A stretch of DNA of 7,175 nucleotides from an uncultured Saprospiraceae bacterium (GTDB lineage Bacteria > Bacteroidota > Bacteroidia > Chitinophagales > Saprospiraceae): contig CALHBW010000439.1 of assembly GCA_937930625.1 (NCBI GenBank), forward strand, positions 1-7,175, given 5' to 3'. Position numbers and translations under genes: made by a program. The notes under the pieces were generated by a model. That model had not been told where the DNA came from, made no database searches, and saw only the letters and a list, made by a program, of their open reading frames with translations. Shown piece after piece: positions 6,284 through 7,175 of the stretch. Positions within the stretch are counted from its first letter, which is position 1, and every line of letters begins with the position of its first letter.

Positions 6284-6308
6284 CGAGTGGCGAGTAGCGA
6301 GTAACGAG
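6284..6308. repeat. Short heptad array CGAGTRR upstream of prfB
   Basis: Three full 7-bp units, CGAGTGG, CGAGTAG and CGAGTAA, and a partial CGAG lie in register, 12 bp upstream of the prfB -7 element and across its expected -33 region. It is a third unit sequence, but with the same 7-bp period as the arrays at 3089-3165 and 3229-3291. No inverted partner was seen nearby. Confidence 0.75.
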
Positions 6309-6545
6309 ATTTTTTGATTGTGAAATCACTTTTTTCTGCGAATAATTAAAATTTCTTGACAGGAAAACTCCATCCAACAATAGCACCTTGGATAATTTGG
6401 ATAAATGTATTTTTATCCCGATAATAGCTTCAAAAGGATTTAATAGGTTCTTTTTATCCGTAAAAATCTTTTTTTGAAGTATCTGAATGAAAAATAGACG
6501 CAAGGTGTGTATTTTTAAATTAGCCACAATAACAAAAAAATAAAA
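6309..6545. other. Gene-free A/T-rich divergent intergenic region
   Basis: This stretch separates prfB from the divergent gene at 6546. It is A/T-rich with long T-runs and has no convincing coding frame; the minus-strand frame running into prfB across it lacks any protein-like composition. A small palindrome, TTTTTATCCGTAAAAA, lies at 6451-6466. The promoter of the plus-strand gene should be here, but I find no exact TAnnTTTG on that strand. Confidence 0.6.
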
Positions 6546-6872
6546 ATGCAATTTGATAAAGATTTACAATCAGAATTTAAAGCACTATTCCTTCAAGCAA
6601 GAAATATATTACTTTCTTATGAAGGGATTGTTGAAACGAAAAAAGAAAGAATCACAACTTATTCTAATGAAAAAGGAGGAATTTGCCACATGAGAACTAT
6701 GCCTTATGGAATTGATTTCGGATTCTTAAAAGGGGCAAAAATGGAGGATAAGTTTGGAGTACTTACAGGTAAAGGGAAAGCTATTAGAGTTCTGCCTCAA
6801 AAAGGAGAATTGAACGAAAAAGTAATTAAATACTTTATTAAACAAGCAATTGAAATTAATGCCAATAAATAG
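6546..6872 (+). CDS. DUF1801/YdhG-like protein (108 aa)
   Basis: The 108-residue soluble protein has no signal or membrane segment. Its central part, with YSNEKGGICHMRTMPYGIDF (55 residues after the first helix, roughly 38-60) followed by GFLKGAKMEDKFGVLTGKGK (about 58-77) and a closing helix KVIKYFIKQAIEIN, matches my recollection of the DUF1801/YdhG group: a small alpha/beta fold in which a hydrophobic strand ending GFFxG is followed by a glycine-rich turn and a C-terminal helix. Members have no established biochemical role that I can state. The ATG is preceded by A-rich sequence without a Shine-Dalgarno element. All four arginines use AGA and G+C is by eye about one third, unlike the CGN-using minus-strand genes, which suggests recent acquisition. 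It is transcribed alone, away from prfB, and is followed by the nested inverted repeat at 6895-7038. Real gene: likely; family: moderately sure. Confidence 0.75.
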   Translation: MQFDKDLQSEFKALFLQARNILLSYEGIVETKKERITTYSNEKGGICHMRTMPYGIDFGFLKGAKMEDKFGVLTGKGKAIRVLPQKGELNEKVIKYFIKQAIEINANK

Positions 6873-6894
6873 TGACGTAATCCGTTATTCGTTG

Positions 6895-7038
6895 GCTACC
6901 CGTCTAAGTTTGTTTGCGGGATACTACTCGTCTGACGAAGGTTTTGTGAAATGTAGTGATTTGTCTCATAAAATATTCGCACTGAATAAAAGGATTCGTC
7001 TGACGAGTATTCGATTTAGGCAAAGTTAGACGAGTAGC
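6895..7038. repeat. 144-bp nested inverted-repeat element (MITE-like)
   Basis: The outer arms are 6895-6912 (GCTACCCGTCTAAGTTTG) and 7021-7038, reverse complements at 16 of 18 positions. Inside them, TACTCGTCTGACGAA (6925-6939) and TTCGTCTGACGAGTA (6995-7009) are reverse complements except for the central base, and each contains its own small palindrome TCGTC-T-GACGA. The middle (6942-6993) is A/T-rich without a frame. It encodes nothing and has no obvious flanking target duplication. The layout suggests a non-autonomous mobile element or a REP-type cluster. Both outer arms also contain TAnnTTTG matches pointing inward. The remaining right end of the window (7039-7175) holds no convincing gene. 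Confidence 0.7.
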
Positions 7039-7124
7039 ATACTACTATACATGAACCTCAAACCAGAACGTCTTGCTGAATTTATTTCAGTATCTCCCAA
7101 GCTACAAGCAGAATATTAAATGTG

Positions 7125-7167
7125 AGCTACAATTTCGTATTTTGCTATAAAACAGCGATTTGTAGCT
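7125..7167. repeat. Imperfect hairpin at the right edge
   Basis: AGCTACAA (7125-7132) and TTGTAGCT (7160-7167) are exact reverse complements, and the inner TTTT (7140-7143) pairs with AAAA (7149-7152) around a five-base loop; the bases between them mostly do not pair. A further direct copy of GCTACAA lies at 7101-7107. It could be the edge of a repeat that continues beyond the window. Confidence 0.4.
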
Positions 7168-7175
7168 TCTGCCCG

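Noticed and set aside
6198..6551. A 117-codon minus-strand frame starting at 6551 and ending in the prfB N-terminus.
   Set aside because: Only the last 20 codons are RF2. The rest is low-complexity translation of A/T-rich intergenic DNA and crosses the prfB -7 element.
6672..6692. Internal AAAGGAGG followed ten bases later by an in-frame ATG (Met49) in the DUF1801-like gene, suggesting a second start.
   Set aside because: The bases are explained by Lys-Gly-Gly codons, and initiation in this phylum rarely depends on SD pairing. A truncated product would lose half the fold.
7051..7119. A 22-codon plus-strand frame starting at ATG 7051.
   Set aside because: Too short, no recognised motif or initiation signal, and located between repeat structures.

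Overview
The window looks like chromosomal DNA from a member of the Bacteroidota. The evidence is a TAnnTTTG-type -7 promoter element in front of prfB, A/T-rich translation starts without Shine-Dalgarno sequences, moderate G+C, and gaps filled with short 7- and 8-bp tandem units. I cannot place it below phylum from sequence alone. Five genes run leftward on the minus strand and one runs rightward at the right end.

From left to right: (1) a polytopic membrane protein with a cysteine-rich iron-sulfur motif, cut by the left edge (1-914, minus); (2) an 82-bp near-perfect palindrome built like two inverted REP units (930-1011); (3) a soluble FAD/NAD(P)-binding oxidoreductase (1014-2360, minus); (4) a small conserved-type protein of unknown function (2641-3051, minus); (5) glpD, FAD-dependent glycerol-3-phosphate dehydrogenase (3290-4987, minus); (6) prfB, peptide chain release factor 2, split by the classical +1 programmed frameshift (5168-6260, minus); (7) an A+T-rich DUF1801/YdhG-like gene on the plus strand (6546-6872), followed by a nested inverted-repeat element (6895-7038) and a gene-free right end.

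The two leftmost genes are plausibly an electron-transfer pair: a flavoprotein taking electrons from NAD(P)H and a NapH/NosR-like membrane iron-sulfur protein. glpD feeds electrons from glycerol 3-phosphate into the quinone pool. prfB controls its own synthesis through in-frame UGA read-through by frameshifting. These are mostly ordinary housekeeping functions and no defence or CRISPR system is visible.

The unusual content is between the genes. The gaps upstream of four of the minus-strand genes carry arrays of 7- or 8-bp units, three of them as inverted pairs around a spacer. One array abuts the glpD start codon and another supplies the glpD stop codon. The glpD leader array is a chain of ATGAAACC-type units in which each ATG overlaps the stop of the previous three-codon frame. 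prfB may be leaderless, since its -7 element ends four bases before the ATG. The 6895-7038 element carries a TAnnTTTG match facing inward in each outer arm.
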